A DNA stretch of 64,000 nucleotides from Acidovorax sp. sif1233 (GCF_019218755.1 NZ_JAHUWZ010000001.1:620001-684000), one strand, 5' to 3'. Shown: positions 26,640 through 36,198, numbered from the stretch's first letter. Notes: generated from the sequence alone by a model not told the origin. Numbers and translations are program-made.

Positions 26640-26765
26640 CGAAACTGGCGAGGCTCAAGCCAGCGCCCCCGTGCAAGGACCGCCCCGCCGCATGGGGGGC
26701 GGCCCCCTCCGGGATTGCGAAGCCATGTGAGAGAGGGGAAAGGCGCGAAGCGACTCAGGGTGTGT
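26640..26765 (-). repeat. Family B palindromic GC-rich repeat
   Basis: Read on the minus strand it starts CCCTGAGTCGCTTCGCGCC right after the binding-protein stop, then CCCCTCTCTCAC, CCCGGAGGGGGCCGCCCCCC and GCGGCGGGGCGGTCCTTGC. The order of blocks matches the copy after urtA. As there, it sits between a binding-protein gene and the rest of an ABC operon. Confidence 0.75.
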
Positions 26766-26766
26766 T

Positions 26767-27801
26767 TCACTTCTTGGGCAGGATGTTCAGCTCGGCCGCG
26801 CCGGGCAGGAAGCTGGCGTTCCACACATCGTCGGCGTTCACGCGCGTCTTGGTGTTGAACGCATCCGACACCTGCGAGGCCATCAGCGACAGGCGGCCGG
26901 GCTTGGCCTGGCCAAAGCCCTCGGCGCGCGCGTCGGGGCTGTTGATCACGGTGTCGATGGCCAGTTGCAGGCGGCGCGTTTCCAGCGGCACGTTCACGAT
27001 GCCGTCGCGCGCCTTCACGTGCTCGATGGCCGCCCCGGGGTTGGCGATCACTTCCTTGGCGCCCTTGGCGAAGGCCGAGAGGAAGGCCTTGATGGCCGCG
27101 GGGTTCTCCTTGATGAGCTTCGGCGACGCGATGATCACGTTGCCGTAGAGCTTCACACCGAAGTCGGCATAGGGCAGCACCACCACGTCGGCCGCCTTGG
27201 CTCCACGCGCCTCCAGGTTCAGGAGCGAGGTGAAGGTGAAGCCGGTGATCGCGTCCACGTCGCCGCGCACCAGCATGGTCTCGCGCAGGGGTGGGTCCAT
27301 GGCGGTCCATTGCACGCTGCCGATGGCGTTGGCCTTCTGGAAGATGGGGAACGCGCGGCGGCCCGCGTCGAACACGGGTGCGCCCAGCTTCTTGCCCGCC
27401 AGGTCGGCCGGCTTGGCGATGCCGCTCTTCTTGAGCGCCATCACGGAGGCGGGCGTGTTGTTGTAGACCATCATCACCGCCACGGGCTTGTTCTGCGCGT
27501 CGGGGTTGTTGGCGTGGAACTCCATCACGGCGGCCAGGTCGGCAAAGCCCATGTCGTAGGTGCCCGAGGCCACGCGCTGCACGGCGCCGCCCGAGCCGTT
27601 GCCGGCATCCACCGTCACATCCAGGCCCGCCGCCTTGAAGTAGCCCTTGGCCACGGGCTGCAGGAACAGCGCGGCGGGGCCTTCAAAGCGCCAGTCGAGC
27701 TGGAACTTGATCGGCGTGGGCGTTTGCGCCTGGGCCAGCGAGAACAGGCCGGTGGCGGCCATCATCAGCACGGTGGTTTGCAAGAACGAGCGTTTTTTCA
27801 T
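26767..27801 (-). CDS. ABC transporter substrate-binding protein, NMT1/THI5-like
   Basis: A 344-residue periplasmic protein with a Sec signal (KKRSFLQTTVLMMAATGLFSLAQAQ, cleaved near 22). The mature part begins IKFQLDWRFEGPAALFLQPVAKGYFKAAGLDV, typical of the NMT1/THI5-like family that binds pyrimidine precursors, riboflavin, taurine or similar small molecules. The ATG at 27801 has AGGAG five bases before it; an upstream in-frame start is unlikely. It is the first gene of a three-gene importer. Its neighbours do not identify the ligand. A pyrimidine-rich untranslated leader lies just upstream. Confidence 0.88.
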   Translation of the reverse strand: MKKRSFLQTTVLMMAATGLFSLAQAQTPTPIKFQLDWRFEGPAALFLQPVAKGYFKAAGLDVTVDAGNGSGGAVQRVASGTYDMGFADLAAVMEFHANNPDAQNKPVAVMMVYNNTPASVMALKKSGIAKPADLAGKKLGAPVFDAGRRAFPIFQKANAIGSVQWTAMDPPLRETMLVRGDVDAITGFTFTSLLNLEARGAKAADVVVLPYADFGVKLYGNVIIASPKLIKENPAAIKAFLSAFAKGAKEVIANPGAAIEHVKARDGIVNVPLETRRLQLAIDTVINSPDARAEGFGQAKPGRLSLMASQVSDAFNTKTRVNADDVWNASFLPGAAELNILPKK

Positions 27802-28152
27802 GGGGGCTCCTGTCAGAAGACGGCAAGGGACGCGGCGAGCGAAGAACAAGGACGAAGAAAGAAGAACAAGAAGGGCAGGCGAGAGGGACGGGCAACACGG
27901 CGACCGACCGGTGGGGCCGGGCGCGCGGGGCCCATGCCGTCAGGGTCAGCAAAAACGATGCCCGCTTTGGTGGTTGTAATGTCAGGCAGCGGACCATTGT
28001 TCACCGAAGCGGTGCAGGCGCGCATGCAGGGTTTCCCGAAATGGTGCGCCGCAGGCACACCCGCCGGCCGCTCCGGCGCTGAAGGCCCCGCCACGGTGCA
28101 TGCCAGGGGGGCTGGCAGGCGCCGCGGGCATTGCACCCGCGGCGCGGCGCCC
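27802..28152. other. Gap between the binding-protein gene and maeB
   Basis: This 351-base gap contains a purine-rich tract on the plus strand (about 27831-27895), which is a pyrimidine-rich leader for the binding-protein mRNA, and the maeB hairpin at 28119-28145. I see no gene in it. Confidence 0.6.
28119..28145 (-). terminator. Strong hairpin after maeB
   Basis: A perfect ten-base stem, GCGCCGCGGG pairing with CCCGCGGCGC around a seven-base loop, lies eight bases after the maeB stop. It lacks a T tract on the minus strand, so termination is probable but not certain. Confidence 0.55.
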
Positions 28153-30459
28153 TTACTTGGGGCGTGCCGCCGCGCTGGCCACGGCCAGCGCCGTCATGTT
28201 GAACACGCGGCGCACGGTGGCGGCGGGGGTGAGGATGTAGGCCGTGGCCGCACCGCCCATGAGGATGGGGCCCACGGTCACGCCGCCGCTGGTCGTGGTC
28301 TTGAGCACGTTGTAGAGGATGTTGGCCGCGTCCAGGTTGGGGCAGATCAGCAGGTTGGCCGAATCGGTGAGCGTGGAGTCCGCCATGTAGGCGTTGCGGA
28401 TGTTGGGCTCCAGCGCGGCATCGCCATGCAGTTCGCCGTCGCATTCGATCCCGGGGTGGGCGGCCACGAACAGGTCGCGCGCCTCGCGCATCTTGCGGGC
28501 CGAGGCGCGCTTGGACGAGCCATAGCTGGAGTGCGACAGGAAGGCGACCTTGGCCGGCAGGCCAAAGCGTTGCACCTCCTGCACGGACATCCAGGCGATG
28601 TCCGCCAGCTGCTGGGCCGTGGGGTTCTCGTTCACATAGGTGTCGGCGATGAAGAGCGTGCCCCGGTTGGTCATCAGCGCGTTGAGCGCGGCGTAGTCGT
28701 TCACGCCCTCCTCGCGGCCCAGGATGCTGTGGATGCGTTCCAGGTGCGTTTCATAGGTGCCCACCAGGCCGCAGATCATGGCGTCGGCATCGCCCAGGGC
28801 GACCATCAGCGAGGCGATGATGGTGTTGGAGCGGCGCACTGCGGCCTTGGCCACCTCGGGCGTGGCGCCGTTGCGCTTCATGAGCTGGTGGTAGTGCTCC
28901 CAGTACTGGCGAAACCGGGGGTCGTCCTCGGGGTTGCACACTTCCACGTCCTGTCCCAGGCGCATGCGCAGGCCGGCCTTCTCGATGCGGGCGGCGATGA
29001 CGGCGGGGCGGCCGATCAGGATGGGCACGGCGATCTTGTCGTCGATGGCCATCTGCGCGGCACGCAGCGCGCGCTCGTCCTCGCCGTCGGCATAGGCCAC
29101 GCGCTTTTGCGCGTCCGGCAGGGCCTTGGCCGCGTTGATCACGGGGCGCATCAGCATGCCGGTCTGGTAGACGAAGCGCGACAGGGCCTCCTTGTAGGCC
29201 TCCATGTCGGTGATGGGGCGCGTGGCCACGCCCGATTCGGCCGCGGCCTTCGCCACGGCGGGCGCGATCTTGAGGATCAGGCGCGAGTCGAACGGCGTGG
29301 GGATCAGGTAGTCCGGGCCGAAGGTGAGCTCCTTGCCCGCATAGGCGCTGGCCACCTCTTCGCTGATGTCGGCCTTGGCCAGGTCGGCGATCTGGCGCAC
29401 GCAGGCAAGCTTCATCGCCTCGGTGATCTTCGTGGCGCCGCAGTCGAGCGCGCCCCGGAAGATGTAGGGGAAGCACAGGACGTTGTTGACCTGGTTGGGA
29501 TAGTCCGAGCGGCCCGTGGCGATGATGCAGTCGGGGCGGATGGCCTTGGCGAGTTCGGGGCGGATCTCGGGCTCGGGGTTGGCCAGGGCCAGGATGATGG
29601 GTCTGTCGGCCATCGTCTTGACCATCTCGGCCGTGAGCACGCCGGGGGCCGAGCAGCCCAGGAAGACATCCGCGCCGTGGACGGCGTCGGCCAGCGTGCG
29701 CGCGTCGGTCTTCTGGGCGTAGCGCGCCTTGGATTCGTCGTAGCCGCCGGGGCGGCCTTCATAGATCACGCCCTTGGAGTCGCACATGAAGATGTTTTCC
29801 ACCTTCACGCCCAGGCCCACCATCACGCCCACGCAGGCAATCGCGGCCGCGCCCGCGCCCGAGACGGCGATCTTCACCGCGCCGATGTCCTTGCCCACCA
29901 GCTCCAGGCCGTTGAGCAGCGCGGCGCTGGAGATGATGGCCGTGCCGTGCTGGTCGTCGTGGAAGACGGGAATGTTCAGCCGGTCGGACAGCTGCTTTTC
30001 GATGTAGAAGCACTCGGGAGCCTTGATGTCCTCGAGGTTGATGCCGCCCAGCGTGGGTTCCAGCGCGGCGATGATCTCCACCAGCTTGTCCGGGTCGCGC
30101 TCGGCCAGTTCGATGTCGAACACGTCGACGCCCGCGAACTTCTTGAACAGGCAGCCCTTGCCCTCCATCACCGGCTTGCCGGCCAGCGGGCCGATGTCGC
30201 CCAGGCCCAGCACGGCGGTGCCGTTGGTGATCACGCCCACGAGGTTGCCGCGCGAGGTGTAGTCGAACGCCTTGGACGGGTCGGCCTGGATGTCCAGGCA
30301 GGGGTAGGCCACGCCGGGCGAGTACGCCAGCGACAGGTCGCGCTGGTTGGACAGGGGCTTGGTGGGAGTGACCGAAATCTTGCCCCGGCTGGGGTTGCGG
30401 TGGTACTCGCGCGCGGCGTCGCGCAGGGCCTCTTCGGCGGCGGAAAGTGTCTGGGTCAT
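28153..30459 (-). CDS. maeB: NADP-dependent malic enzyme, multimodular MaeB type
   Basis: The 768-residue protein has an N-terminal malic enzyme (about 1-430) with YSPGVAYPC, the metal site region [34 protein letters not shown] and the nucleotide-binding [13 protein letters not shown]. The C-terminal third (about 440-765) is a phosphotransacetylase-like domain ([15 protein letters not shown] near the end), which in MaeB has a regulatory role by binding acetyl-CoA. It decarboxylates malate to pyruvate with NADPH production, supporting gluconeogenic growth on C4 acids; dctA in the same region brings such acids in. It is monocistronic. Confidence 0.95.
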   Translation of the reverse strand: MTQTLSAAEEALRDAAREYHRNPSRGKISVTPTKPLSNQRDLSLAYSPGVAYPCLDIQADPSKAFDYTSRGNLVGVITNGTAVLGLGDIGPLAGKPVMEGKGCLFKKFAGVDVFDIELAERDPDKLVEIIAALEPTLGGINLEDIKAPECFYIEKQLSDRLNIPVFHDDQHGTAIISSAALLNGLELVGKDIGAVKIAVSGAGAAAIACVGVMVGLGVKVENIFMCDSKGVIYEGRPGGYDESKARYAQKTDARTLADAVHGADVFLGCSAPGVLTAEMVKTMADRPIILALANPEPEIRPELAKAIRPDCIIATGRSDYPNQVNNVLCFPYIFRGALDCGATKITEAMKLACVRQIADLAKADISEEVASAYAGKELTFGPDYLIPTPFDSRLILKIAPAVAKAAAESGVATRPITDMEAYKEALSRFVYQTGMLMRPVINAAKALPDAQKRVAYADGEDERALRAAQMAIDDKIAVPILIGRPAVIAARIEKAGLRMRLGQDVEVCNPEDDPRFRQYWEHYHQLMKRNGATPEVAKAAVRRSNTIIASLMVALGDADAMICGLVGTYETHLERIHSILGREEGVNDYAALNALMTNRGTLFIADTYVNENPTAQQLADIAWMSVQEVQRFGLPAKVAFLSHSSYGSSKRASARKMREARDLFVAAHPGIECDGELHGDAALEPNIRNAYMADSTLTDSANLLICPNLDAANILYNVLKTTTSGGVTVGPILMGGAATAYILTPAATVRRVFNMTALAVASAAARPK

Positions 30460-30834
30460 ACGGAAATCCTGGAGATGCTCAGCAAAATGCCAAATGAGCT
30501 TACCCCATGGCAGGAGGCGCCGGAATGGGGGTTAATGCCTTCATTGCATGGAATCCGCCCCTCGCGGGATACCGGCCGCCCGGACGCGCGCCGGGCCCGT
30601 GGAGGGCCCGCGCAGCGGCAGGGGCAGCGCGGGCCGGGCGTGGGCGGGGCTTGCGCGGGCTGCGGGCTTCCACGTCGCCACCGTGCACGCCGTTGCGGAG
30701 GCACTCTGCGTTGCGCGTTCGGCCGCCCATTCCACCTGCCTTGGTCACAGGTGTTTTGCTGCGGCGGGGCCTGGCTGCCCGATGCCGCAGGCCCGCCCCC
30801 GCGCCGGGGTGGCGCGCGGCCGCGGGCCCCTCCA
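30460..30834. other. Gap between maeB and the nucleobase permease
   Basis: These 375 bases lie upstream of maeB and downstream of the permease gene, both on the minus strand. They should hold the maeB promoter and the permease terminator. The sequence is very GC-rich with several short inverted repeats, but I find neither a convincing gene nor a clear terminator with a T tract. Confidence 0.5.
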
Positions 30835-32322
30835 TCAATGTGCGTCGGCCTGGCGGGCCGCATTCACGGCGGCCGAGGTGTCGCGGCTGGCGCCATTGAA
30901 GAACACATTCAGCGCCACGGCCGTGATCGAGGCCAGCAGGATGCCGGATTCGATGAGGGGGTGGATGGCGTGTGGCATCCACTGGCGGAAGTTGGGAGCG
31001 ATCAGCGGGATCATGCCCACGCCGATCGACACCGCCACGATCATGGCGTTGAAGCGGTTGTTCTTGAAGTCCACGCCGCCCAGGATGCGGATGCCCGTGG
31101 CGGCCACCATGCCGAACATCACCAGGCCCGCACCCCCCAGCACCATGGTGGGCAGGGACTCCACCAGCGCCGCCATCTTGGGCAGCACGCCCAGCACGAT
31201 GAGGATCACGCCGCCCGCCACGCAGACAAAGCGGCTCTTGACGCCCGTGACCGCCACAAGCCCCACGTTCTGCGAGAAGCTGGTGTACGGAAAGGTGTTG
31301 AAGATCCCGCCCAGCAGCGTGCCCAGGCCGTCGGTGCGCAGTCCGCGCGTGAGCGCGTTCTGGTCGATCTTGCGGTCGGTCATCTCGCCCAGCGCCAGGA
31401 ACATGCCCGTGGATTCGATCATCACGACGATCATCACGAGGGTCATCGTCAGGATCAGGATGGGGTCGAACACCGGGCTGGCGATCTCGAAGGGCAGGAC
31501 CAGGTCGAACCACTGGGCCTTGGCCACCTTCTCGAACGACATCAGCCCCATGGCCACGGCCACCACGGCGCCGATGACGATGCCCAGCAGCACCGAGATG
31601 TTGGCGATGAACCCCTTGGCGAACTTGGCGATCAGCAGGATGGAGACCAGCACCAGGGCCGAAATGCCGACGCCCGTGAGGTCCGCGTAGCGCGGGTTGG
31701 GCACCGTGGGCACCACGGCGAATCCCTTGGGGACGGGGGGCAGCGACGAGCCCGGAGCGCCCGCCGCGGACTGCATCTCGGTGAGCCACTTGAGGTGCTC
31801 GGGGTTCACCATGCTGGGGGCCGTGGGGCCCACCGGGTTGCCAAAGATCCAGTTGATCCCCACGCGCATGAGGCTGATGCCGATGGTGGCAATGATGGTG
31901 CCGGTGACCACGGGGGGGAAGAACCGCAGCATGCGGCTGACCAGGGGCGCGATCAGGATCGAGATGACCCCCGCGCCGATCACCGATCCGAAGATCAGCC
32001 CGGCGCCGGCCGTGCCGCCCGTGCTCTGCGCCATCGACACCATGGGCGCGACGGAGGCGAAGGTCACGCCCATCATCACCGGCAGCTGGATGCCGAACCA
32101 GCGCGACGCGCCCAGGGCCTGGATCAGGGTGACGAGCCCGCAGACGAACAGGTCCGCCGAGATGAGCTTGGCCACCTGGTCGGGAGTGAGGTTGAGGGCC
32201 CGGCCCACGATGAGGGGCACGGCCACGGCGCCGGCATACATCACCAGCACGTGTTGCAGGCCCAGGGCCGTGAGCCGGCCCACCGGCAAATGTTCGTCCA
32301 CGGGATGTACGGGCGGGTGCAT
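30835..32322 (-). CDS. Xanthine/urate permease (NCS2 family)
   Basis: A 495-residue nucleobase:cation symporter with about twelve to fourteen membrane segments. The NAT signature reads QNVGLVAVTGVKSR and the preceding segment TFPYTSF-S is typical. The proteins XanQ and UacT of this family move xanthine or urate with protons. Context with xdh, puuD and uraD in the same window argues for a purine substrate; which one cannot be decided. The ATG at 32322 has AAGGGA seven bases before it; a longer in-frame extension to 32400 would include the operator-like sequence and is unlikely. Upstream at 32393-32417 are GntR-like operator sequences. Confidence 0.88.
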   Translation of the reverse strand: MHPPVHPVDEHLPVGRLTALGLQHVLVMYAGAVAVPLIVGRALNLTPDQVAKLISADLFVCGLVTLIQALGASRWFGIQLPVMMGVTFASVAPMVSMAQSTGGTAGAGLIFGSVIGAGVISILIAPLVSRMLRFFPPVVTGTIIATIGISLMRVGINWIFGNPVGPTAPSMVNPEHLKWLTEMQSAAGAPGSSLPPVPKGFAVVPTVPNPRYADLTGVGISALVLVSILLIAKFAKGFIANISVLLGIVIGAVVAVAMGLMSFEKVAKAQWFDLVLPFEIASPVFDPILILTMTLVMIVVMIESTGMFLALGEMTDRKIDQNALTRGLRTDGLGTLLGGIFNTFPYTSFSQNVGLVAVTGVKSRFVCVAGGVILIVLGVLPKMAALVESLPTMVLGGAGLVMFGMVAATGIRILGGVDFKNNRFNAMIVAVSIGVGMIPLIAPNFRQWMPHAIHPLIESGILLASITAVALNVFFNGASRDTSAAVNAARQADAH

Positions 32323-32392
32323 GGGAGGTTCCCTTGGGTTGACGGGGGTGTGGGGATTCAGGGGTGGAGACGGCGCATCAGATGGTGCACAG

Positions 32393-32417
32393 TTGTCCAT
32401 ACAAAAATCGTATACAC
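32393..32417. promoter_or_regulatory. GntR-type operator candidates before the nucleobase permease
   Basis: TTGTCCATACAA (32393-32404) is followed by GTATACAC (32410-32417). The second, with its flanks, matches 14 of 18 positions of the palindrome at 50049-50066 in front of the purine GntR operon. The first resembles the site before dctA. Confidence 0.5.
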
Positions 32418-32478
32418 ATTAGCCCGGCCGTTGATCAAGGTAAACCCTAGGGCGTGCCAGGGCCTCGCGCGCCGCACG

Positions 32479-32509
32479 AAAAAAAGGAGCGGTCGGCCGG
32501 GGCCGCCGC
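32479..32509 (-). terminator. Rho-independent terminator after the dctA-gntR pair
   Basis: On the minus strand an eight-base stem (GCGGCGGC pairing with GCCG-A-CCGC, one bulged A) is followed by TCC and seven Ts (A7 at 32479-32485 on the plus strand). It lies 24 bases after the GntR stop and ends the dctA-gntR transcript. Confidence 0.8.
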
Positions 32510-32533
32510 AAGGGAGGGGGGGCGGCCCGGCCG

Positions 32534-33223
32534 CTAGGGACCGGCCGGCGCGCGCTTGCCCAGCGGTGTGAGCGAGTCGCGCAGGCGGTCCCGCACCAGG
32601 GGCTCGGTGGGGTTCAGCGCGCCTTCCACATGGCCGATGTGCGTGAGCATGCGTTCGCGCGCCAGGGCGGTGTCGCCGGCCTCCAGCGCCTGCACGATGG
32701 CCGCGTGTTCGGCGCAGGACTGGCTCGCCTCGTGCCGCGACTGGTAGAGCGACGCCGCCAGCGTGGTGCGCGCCGTGAGGTCGCGCAGGATGTCGCTGAG
32801 GCTGCGGTGGCCCATCGCCTCGGCCAGGCAGACATGGAAGTCCGCCAGCAGGAAGGCGCGCGTCGCGGCGTCGGCGCCCTCGATGGCCTGCTGTTCCTGC
32901 GCGATGTGGGCGCGCAGGCGGCGCGTCACGGACTGCAGCGGCCGGCCCGCGTCCGCCAGGATGCCCGACTCGATGATGCGCCGTGCCGAGAAGGCATCGC
33001 GCGCGTCCTCCACCGAGGGCTCCACCACATACCAGCCCCGGCGCGGGCGCACCTCGACGAAGCCGCGCGCTTGCAGCTGCATGAGGGCTTCGCGCACCAG
33101 GGTGCGGCTCACGCCGAAGAGATCGGCCAGTTCCTGCTCGCCCAGGCGCTCGCCCGGGGCGAGCTTCTGGGCGAGGATGGATTCCACCACCTGCTGGGTG
33201 ATCTGGGTCTGGTTGATGCTCAT
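32534..33223 (-). CDS. GntR family regulator, FCD type, linked to dctA
   Basis: A 229-residue regulator. The N-terminal winged helix (about 5-70) contains PGERLGEQELADLFGVSRTLVREALMQL, a typical GntR recognition region. The C-terminal FCD domain (about 75-215) has DARDAFSARRIIESGILA and three conserved His residues (in DFHVCLAEAM, ...EHAAIV, ...HIGHVEG) for a metal that binds organic acid ligands. It lies 38 bases after dctA on the same strand and ends at a strong terminator, so it is made with dctA and probably controls it through sites at 34585-34609. Confidence 0.88.
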   Translation of the reverse strand: MSINQTQITQQVVESILAQKLAPGERLGEQELADLFGVSRTLVREALMQLQARGFVEVRPRRGWYVVEPSVEDARDAFSARRIIESGILADAGRPLQSVTRRLRAHIAQEQQAIEGADAATRAFLLADFHVCLAEAMGHRSLSDILRDLTARTTLAASLYQSRHEASQSCAEHAAIVQALEAGDTALARERMLTHIGHVEGALNPTEPLVRDRLRDSLTPLGKRAPAGP

Positions 33224-33261
33224 GGCCGGATTGTCGCGTGGTGGGCGGGGGCGGAGCCCTG

Positions 33262-34542
33262 TCAGGCACGCGGCAGCGGCGGCTCGCGGCCGTCCAGCAC
33301 GGCGTGGGCCCGTTCGCGGTCGATGTCGCCTTCCCAGGCCGCCACGGCCACGGTGGCCACGCAGTTGCCGATCAGGTTGCCCAGGGCGCGGGCGATGCCC
33401 ATGAACCAGTCCACCGACAGCACCAGCACGAGGCCGATGGCCGGGATGGCGGGAATCGCCTGCAGCGTGGCGGCCAGCACCACGATGGCCGAGCCCGGCA
33501 CGCCGTGCGCGCCCTTGGACGTGACCAGCGAGATCGCCAGGATGGTGAGCAGGTCGGCCATCGAGATCGGCGTGTTCGTGGCCTGGGCGATGAACACGGC
33601 GGCCAGCGTGATGTAGATCGAGAAAGCGTCCAGGTTGAACGAATAGCCCGTGGGGATGACCAGGCCCACGGTCGAATCGCGGATGCCCAGGTGCTTGAGC
33701 TTTGCCATGATCTGCGGCAGCACGCTGTCGGACGAGGTGGTGGCGAACACCACGGCCAGCTCCTCGCGCAGGTAGCGCAGCAGCTTGAACAGACTGAAGC
33801 CCGAGAAACGCATGATGAGGCCCAGCACCACCACCACGAACAGGAACACCGCCGCATAGAACAGCACCACCAGCATGCCCAGCTGCTTGAGCGAGCCGAT
33901 GCCGTACTTGCCCACCGTGAAGGCGATGGCGCCCAGCACGCCCAGCGGGGCCAGCTTGATGATCAGGCCCATGGTCTTGAAGAGCACGTGCGACAGGTCT
34001 TCGATGAGGGTGGTGACCCGCGCGCCGCGCTCGCCCATCAACGCCAGCGCGCAGCCGAAGACGATGGAGAACAGCAGCACCTGCAGCACGTCGCCATTGG
34101 CGAAGGCGCTCACGGCCGTGGTGGGGATGAGCTTGAGCAAGAAGTCGCTGAAGCCGCCGCCGGTGAGCTTGCTCGCGTTTTCCGCATAGGCGCCCATGGC
34201 CTTGGGGTCGAGCGCCTTGGGGTCGATGTTCATGCCCACGCCGGGTTCGAACCAGAACGCGAGGGCCAGGCCGAGCACCAGCGCGATGGACGTGACGACC
34301 TCGAAGTAGATCAGCGACTTGACGCCCACGCGGCCCACGCGCCTGAGGTCGCCCGTGCCGGCGATGCCGTGCACCACCACGCAAAAGACGATGAGCGGAA
34401 TCAGCATCTTGATGAGCTTGATGAAGCCGTCGCCCAGGGGCTTGAGCTGCACGGCGGTATCGGGCCAGAACAGCCCGACGGCCACGCCGGCAATCAGGGC
34501 CAGGATCACCCGGCCAAACAGGGAGTTGAGGAAGCGGAGCAT
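33262..34542 (-). CDS. dctA: C4-dicarboxylate:cation symporter DctA
   Basis: The 426-residue inner-membrane protein belongs to the DAACS family. It carries the serine-rich motif ATTSSDSVLP and the transport motif PTGYSFNLDAFSIYITLAAVFIAQATNTP, both diagnostic of DctA/GltP transporters that take up succinate, fumarate, malate and sometimes orotate with protons. The ATG at 34542 opens the first helix and has AAAGGG six bases before it; an upstream in-frame extension lacks family similarity. It forms an operon with the GntR gene. Imported malate can feed the nearby malic enzyme. Confidence 0.93.
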   Translation of the reverse strand: MLRFLNSLFGRVILALIAGVAVGLFWPDTAVQLKPLGDGFIKLIKMLIPLIVFCVVVHGIAGTGDLRRVGRVGVKSLIYFEVVTSIALVLGLALAFWFEPGVGMNIDPKALDPKAMGAYAENASKLTGGGFSDFLLKLIPTTAVSAFANGDVLQVLLFSIVFGCALALMGERGARVTTLIEDLSHVLFKTMGLIIKLAPLGVLGAIAFTVGKYGIGSLKQLGMLVVLFYAAVFLFVVVVLGLIMRFSGFSLFKLLRYLREELAVVFATTSSDSVLPQIMAKLKHLGIRDSTVGLVIPTGYSFNLDAFSIYITLAAVFIAQATNTPISMADLLTILAISLVTSKGAHGVPGSAIVVLAATLQAIPAIPAIGLVLVLSVDWFMGIARALGNLIGNCVATVAVAAWEGDIDRERAHAVLDGREPPLPRA

Positions 34543-34584
34543 GGGAAACCCTTTGAAAAGGAAGGAACTTGCATGGTGATCAAT

Positions 34585-34609
34585 CTTGCATACAAGAACT
34601 GTAGACAAG
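34585..34609. promoter_or_regulatory. GntR/FCD operator candidates before dctA
   Basis: CTTGCATACAAG (34585-34596) is a 12-base sequence palindromic at all but one pair, and CTGTAGACAAG (34599-34609) is a similar site read in reverse. Both fit the TTGTnTACAA-like pattern of FCD-type GntR regulators and lie 43-67 bases before the dctA start. Confidence 0.55.
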
Positions 34610-34785
34610 TGCGGCCGCCCGGAACATGGGGTTATCCCGGGCTGGGGCCTGCCCGGGAAGGGGCCTCAGTGCGCCCGCACGGGTGCGTGGAGCCCTGCCG
34701 CCGGCGTGGGCGGTTGAAGTTCTTTTGACTTGCGCGCGGGGTATCGCCGGGCGTGGTGCGCCACAATCGCCCGCGGAGACCACCC

Positions 34786-36126
34786 ATGACCCGCAACGAC
34801 CCCGTGCCCGATCCCGTCCGCCAGGGCGGAGACTTCCTCGAATACCTGTACCGCGTGGCCGTGCGCCGCGCGCTGCCGCTGCACAACACCGCAGCTTTCC
34901 TGCCCGCGCCGCCCAGCCGCGAGAGCGGCGGCCGCACCCTGGTGCTGGGCGCGGGCAAGGCCGGTGGCGCCATGGCGCAGGCCGTGGAGGCGCTGTGGCC
35001 CGCCGACGCGCCGCTGTCGGGCCTCGTGGTCACGCGCTACCACCACACGCCGCCGCGCCCCGAGGGGCTGGCGCAGCGCATCGAAGTGGTGGAGGCCGCC
35101 CACCCCGTGCCCGACGCGGCGGGCCTGGCCGCCGCGCAGCGCATGCTCGAATGCACCCGGGGGCTGACCGGGAACGACTTGGTGCTGTGCCTGATCTCGG
35201 GCGGCGGCTCGGCCCTGCTCACGCTGCCGGCCGAGGGCCTGACGCTCGAGGACAAGCAGCGCATCAACAAGGCGCTGCTGGAGAGCGGCGCCGCCATCGA
35301 CGAGATGAACTGCGTGCGCAAGCACCTCTCGCGCATCAAGGGCGGGCGGCTGGCGGCGGCCTGCGCGCCTGCGCGCGTGGTCACGCTCACCATCAGCGAC
35401 GTGCCGGGGGACGACCCCTCGGTCATCGCCAGCGGCCCCACCGTGCCCGACGCCACGACCTGCGCGGACGCGCTGGCCATCCTGGCGCGTTATCGCATCG
35501 ACATCCCCGACAGCGTGCGTGCCGCGCTGGAGGCGGGTGATCTGGAAACCCCCAAGCCCGGCGACGCCGTGTTCGCAGGCCACGCCGTGCACATGACGGC
35601 CACGCCGCAGCAGTCGCTGGAGGCCGCGGCCGAGGCCGCGCGCGCGGCGGGCGTGCCGGCCTACATCCTCTCGGACGAGATCGAGGGCGAATCGCGCGAG
35701 GTGGGCAAGGTGCACGCCGCGCTGGCCCGTGCCGTGGCGCGCCACGGCCAGCCGTTCGCGCGGCCCTGCGTGATCCTCTCGGGCGGCGAGACCACCGTCA
35801 CCGTGCGGCAGCGGCCACCTGGCGCCCCCAGGGGCCGGGGCGGCCGGGCGGGGGAGTTCTGCATGGGGCTGGCGCAGGCGCTGCAAGGGCAGGCGGGCGT
35901 GTGGGCGCTGGCGGCGGACACGGACGGCATCGACGGCGTGGAAGACAACGCCGGTGCCCGTGTCGCGCCCGACACCCTGGCGCGCGCTGCCGCGCAGGGC
36001 CTCTTCGTCACGGACCACCTGGACCGCAACGACGCCTATGGCTACTTCGATGCGCTGGGCGACCTCGTCATCACGGGGCCCACGCACACCAATGTCAACG
36101 ACTTCCGGGCGATCCTGATTTTGTAG
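34786..36126 (+). CDS. ttuD: Glycerate 2-kinase (TtuD/MOFRL type)
   Basis: The 446-residue protein has a DUF4147 N-terminal domain (LVLGAGKAGGAMAQAVE at about 54; SGGGSALLTLP; TISDVPGDDPSVIASGPT) and a C-terminal MOFRL domain (VILSGGETTVTV ... AADTDGIDG). Proteins annotated as TtuD/hydroxypyruvate reductase in this family are glycerate 2-kinases, phosphorylating D-glycerate from GlxR so that it enters glycolysis. The ATG at 34786 has GGAG before it. It is separated from gcl-hyi-glxR by an opposing LysR gene, with a strong hairpin at the convergent junction. The 243 bases upstream hold the divergent promoters with dctA. Confidence 0.9.
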   Translation: MTRNDPVPDPVRQGGDFLEYLYRVAVRRALPLHNTAAFLPAPPSRESGGRTLVLGAGKAGGAMAQAVEALWPADAPLSGLVVTRYHHTPPRPEGLAQRIEVVEAAHPVPDAAGLAAAQRMLECTRGLTGNDLVLCLISGGGSALLTLPAEGLTLEDKQRINKALLESGAAIDEMNCVRKHLSRIKGGRLAAACAPARVVTLTISDVPGDDPSVIASGPTVPDATTCADALAILARYRIDIPDSVRAALEAGDLETPKPGDAVFAGHAVHMTATPQQSLEAAAEAARAAGVPAYILSDEIEGESREVGKVHAALARAVARHGQPFARPCVILSGGETTVTVRQRPPGAPRGRGGRAGEFCMGLAQALQGQAGVWALAADTDGIDGVEDNAGARVAPDTLARAAAQGLFVTDHLDRNDAYGYFDALGDLVITGPTHTNVNDFRAILIL

Positions 36127-36148
36127 CGGCTCGCGCTTGTCCTGCCTG

Positions 36149-36175
36149 GGTTTCAAGCAAGAAATGCTTGAAACC
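36149..36175. terminator. Bidirectional hairpin between ttuD and the LysR gene
   Basis: A perfect 11-base stem, GGTTTCAAGCA and TGCTTGAAACC, encloses a five-base loop AGAAA. It sits in the 72-base convergent gap and can act for both transcripts. There is no adjacent T tract on either strand. Confidence 0.7.
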
Positions 36176-36198
36176 GTTGACTGGAAAGCGCGGGAAGC

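Noticed and set aside
32323-32400. Longer start of the nucleobase permease at 32400
   Set aside because: The extension is Pro-rich, would cover operator-like sequence, and the ATG at 32322 has a proper ribosome-binding site.
26965-32571. A very long open frame on the plus strand antisense to the ABC, malic enzyme and permease genes
   Set aside because: It is His/Gly/Arg-rich, has no domain signature, and lies opposite well-supported genes. High GC codon bias in the real genes creates such shadows.
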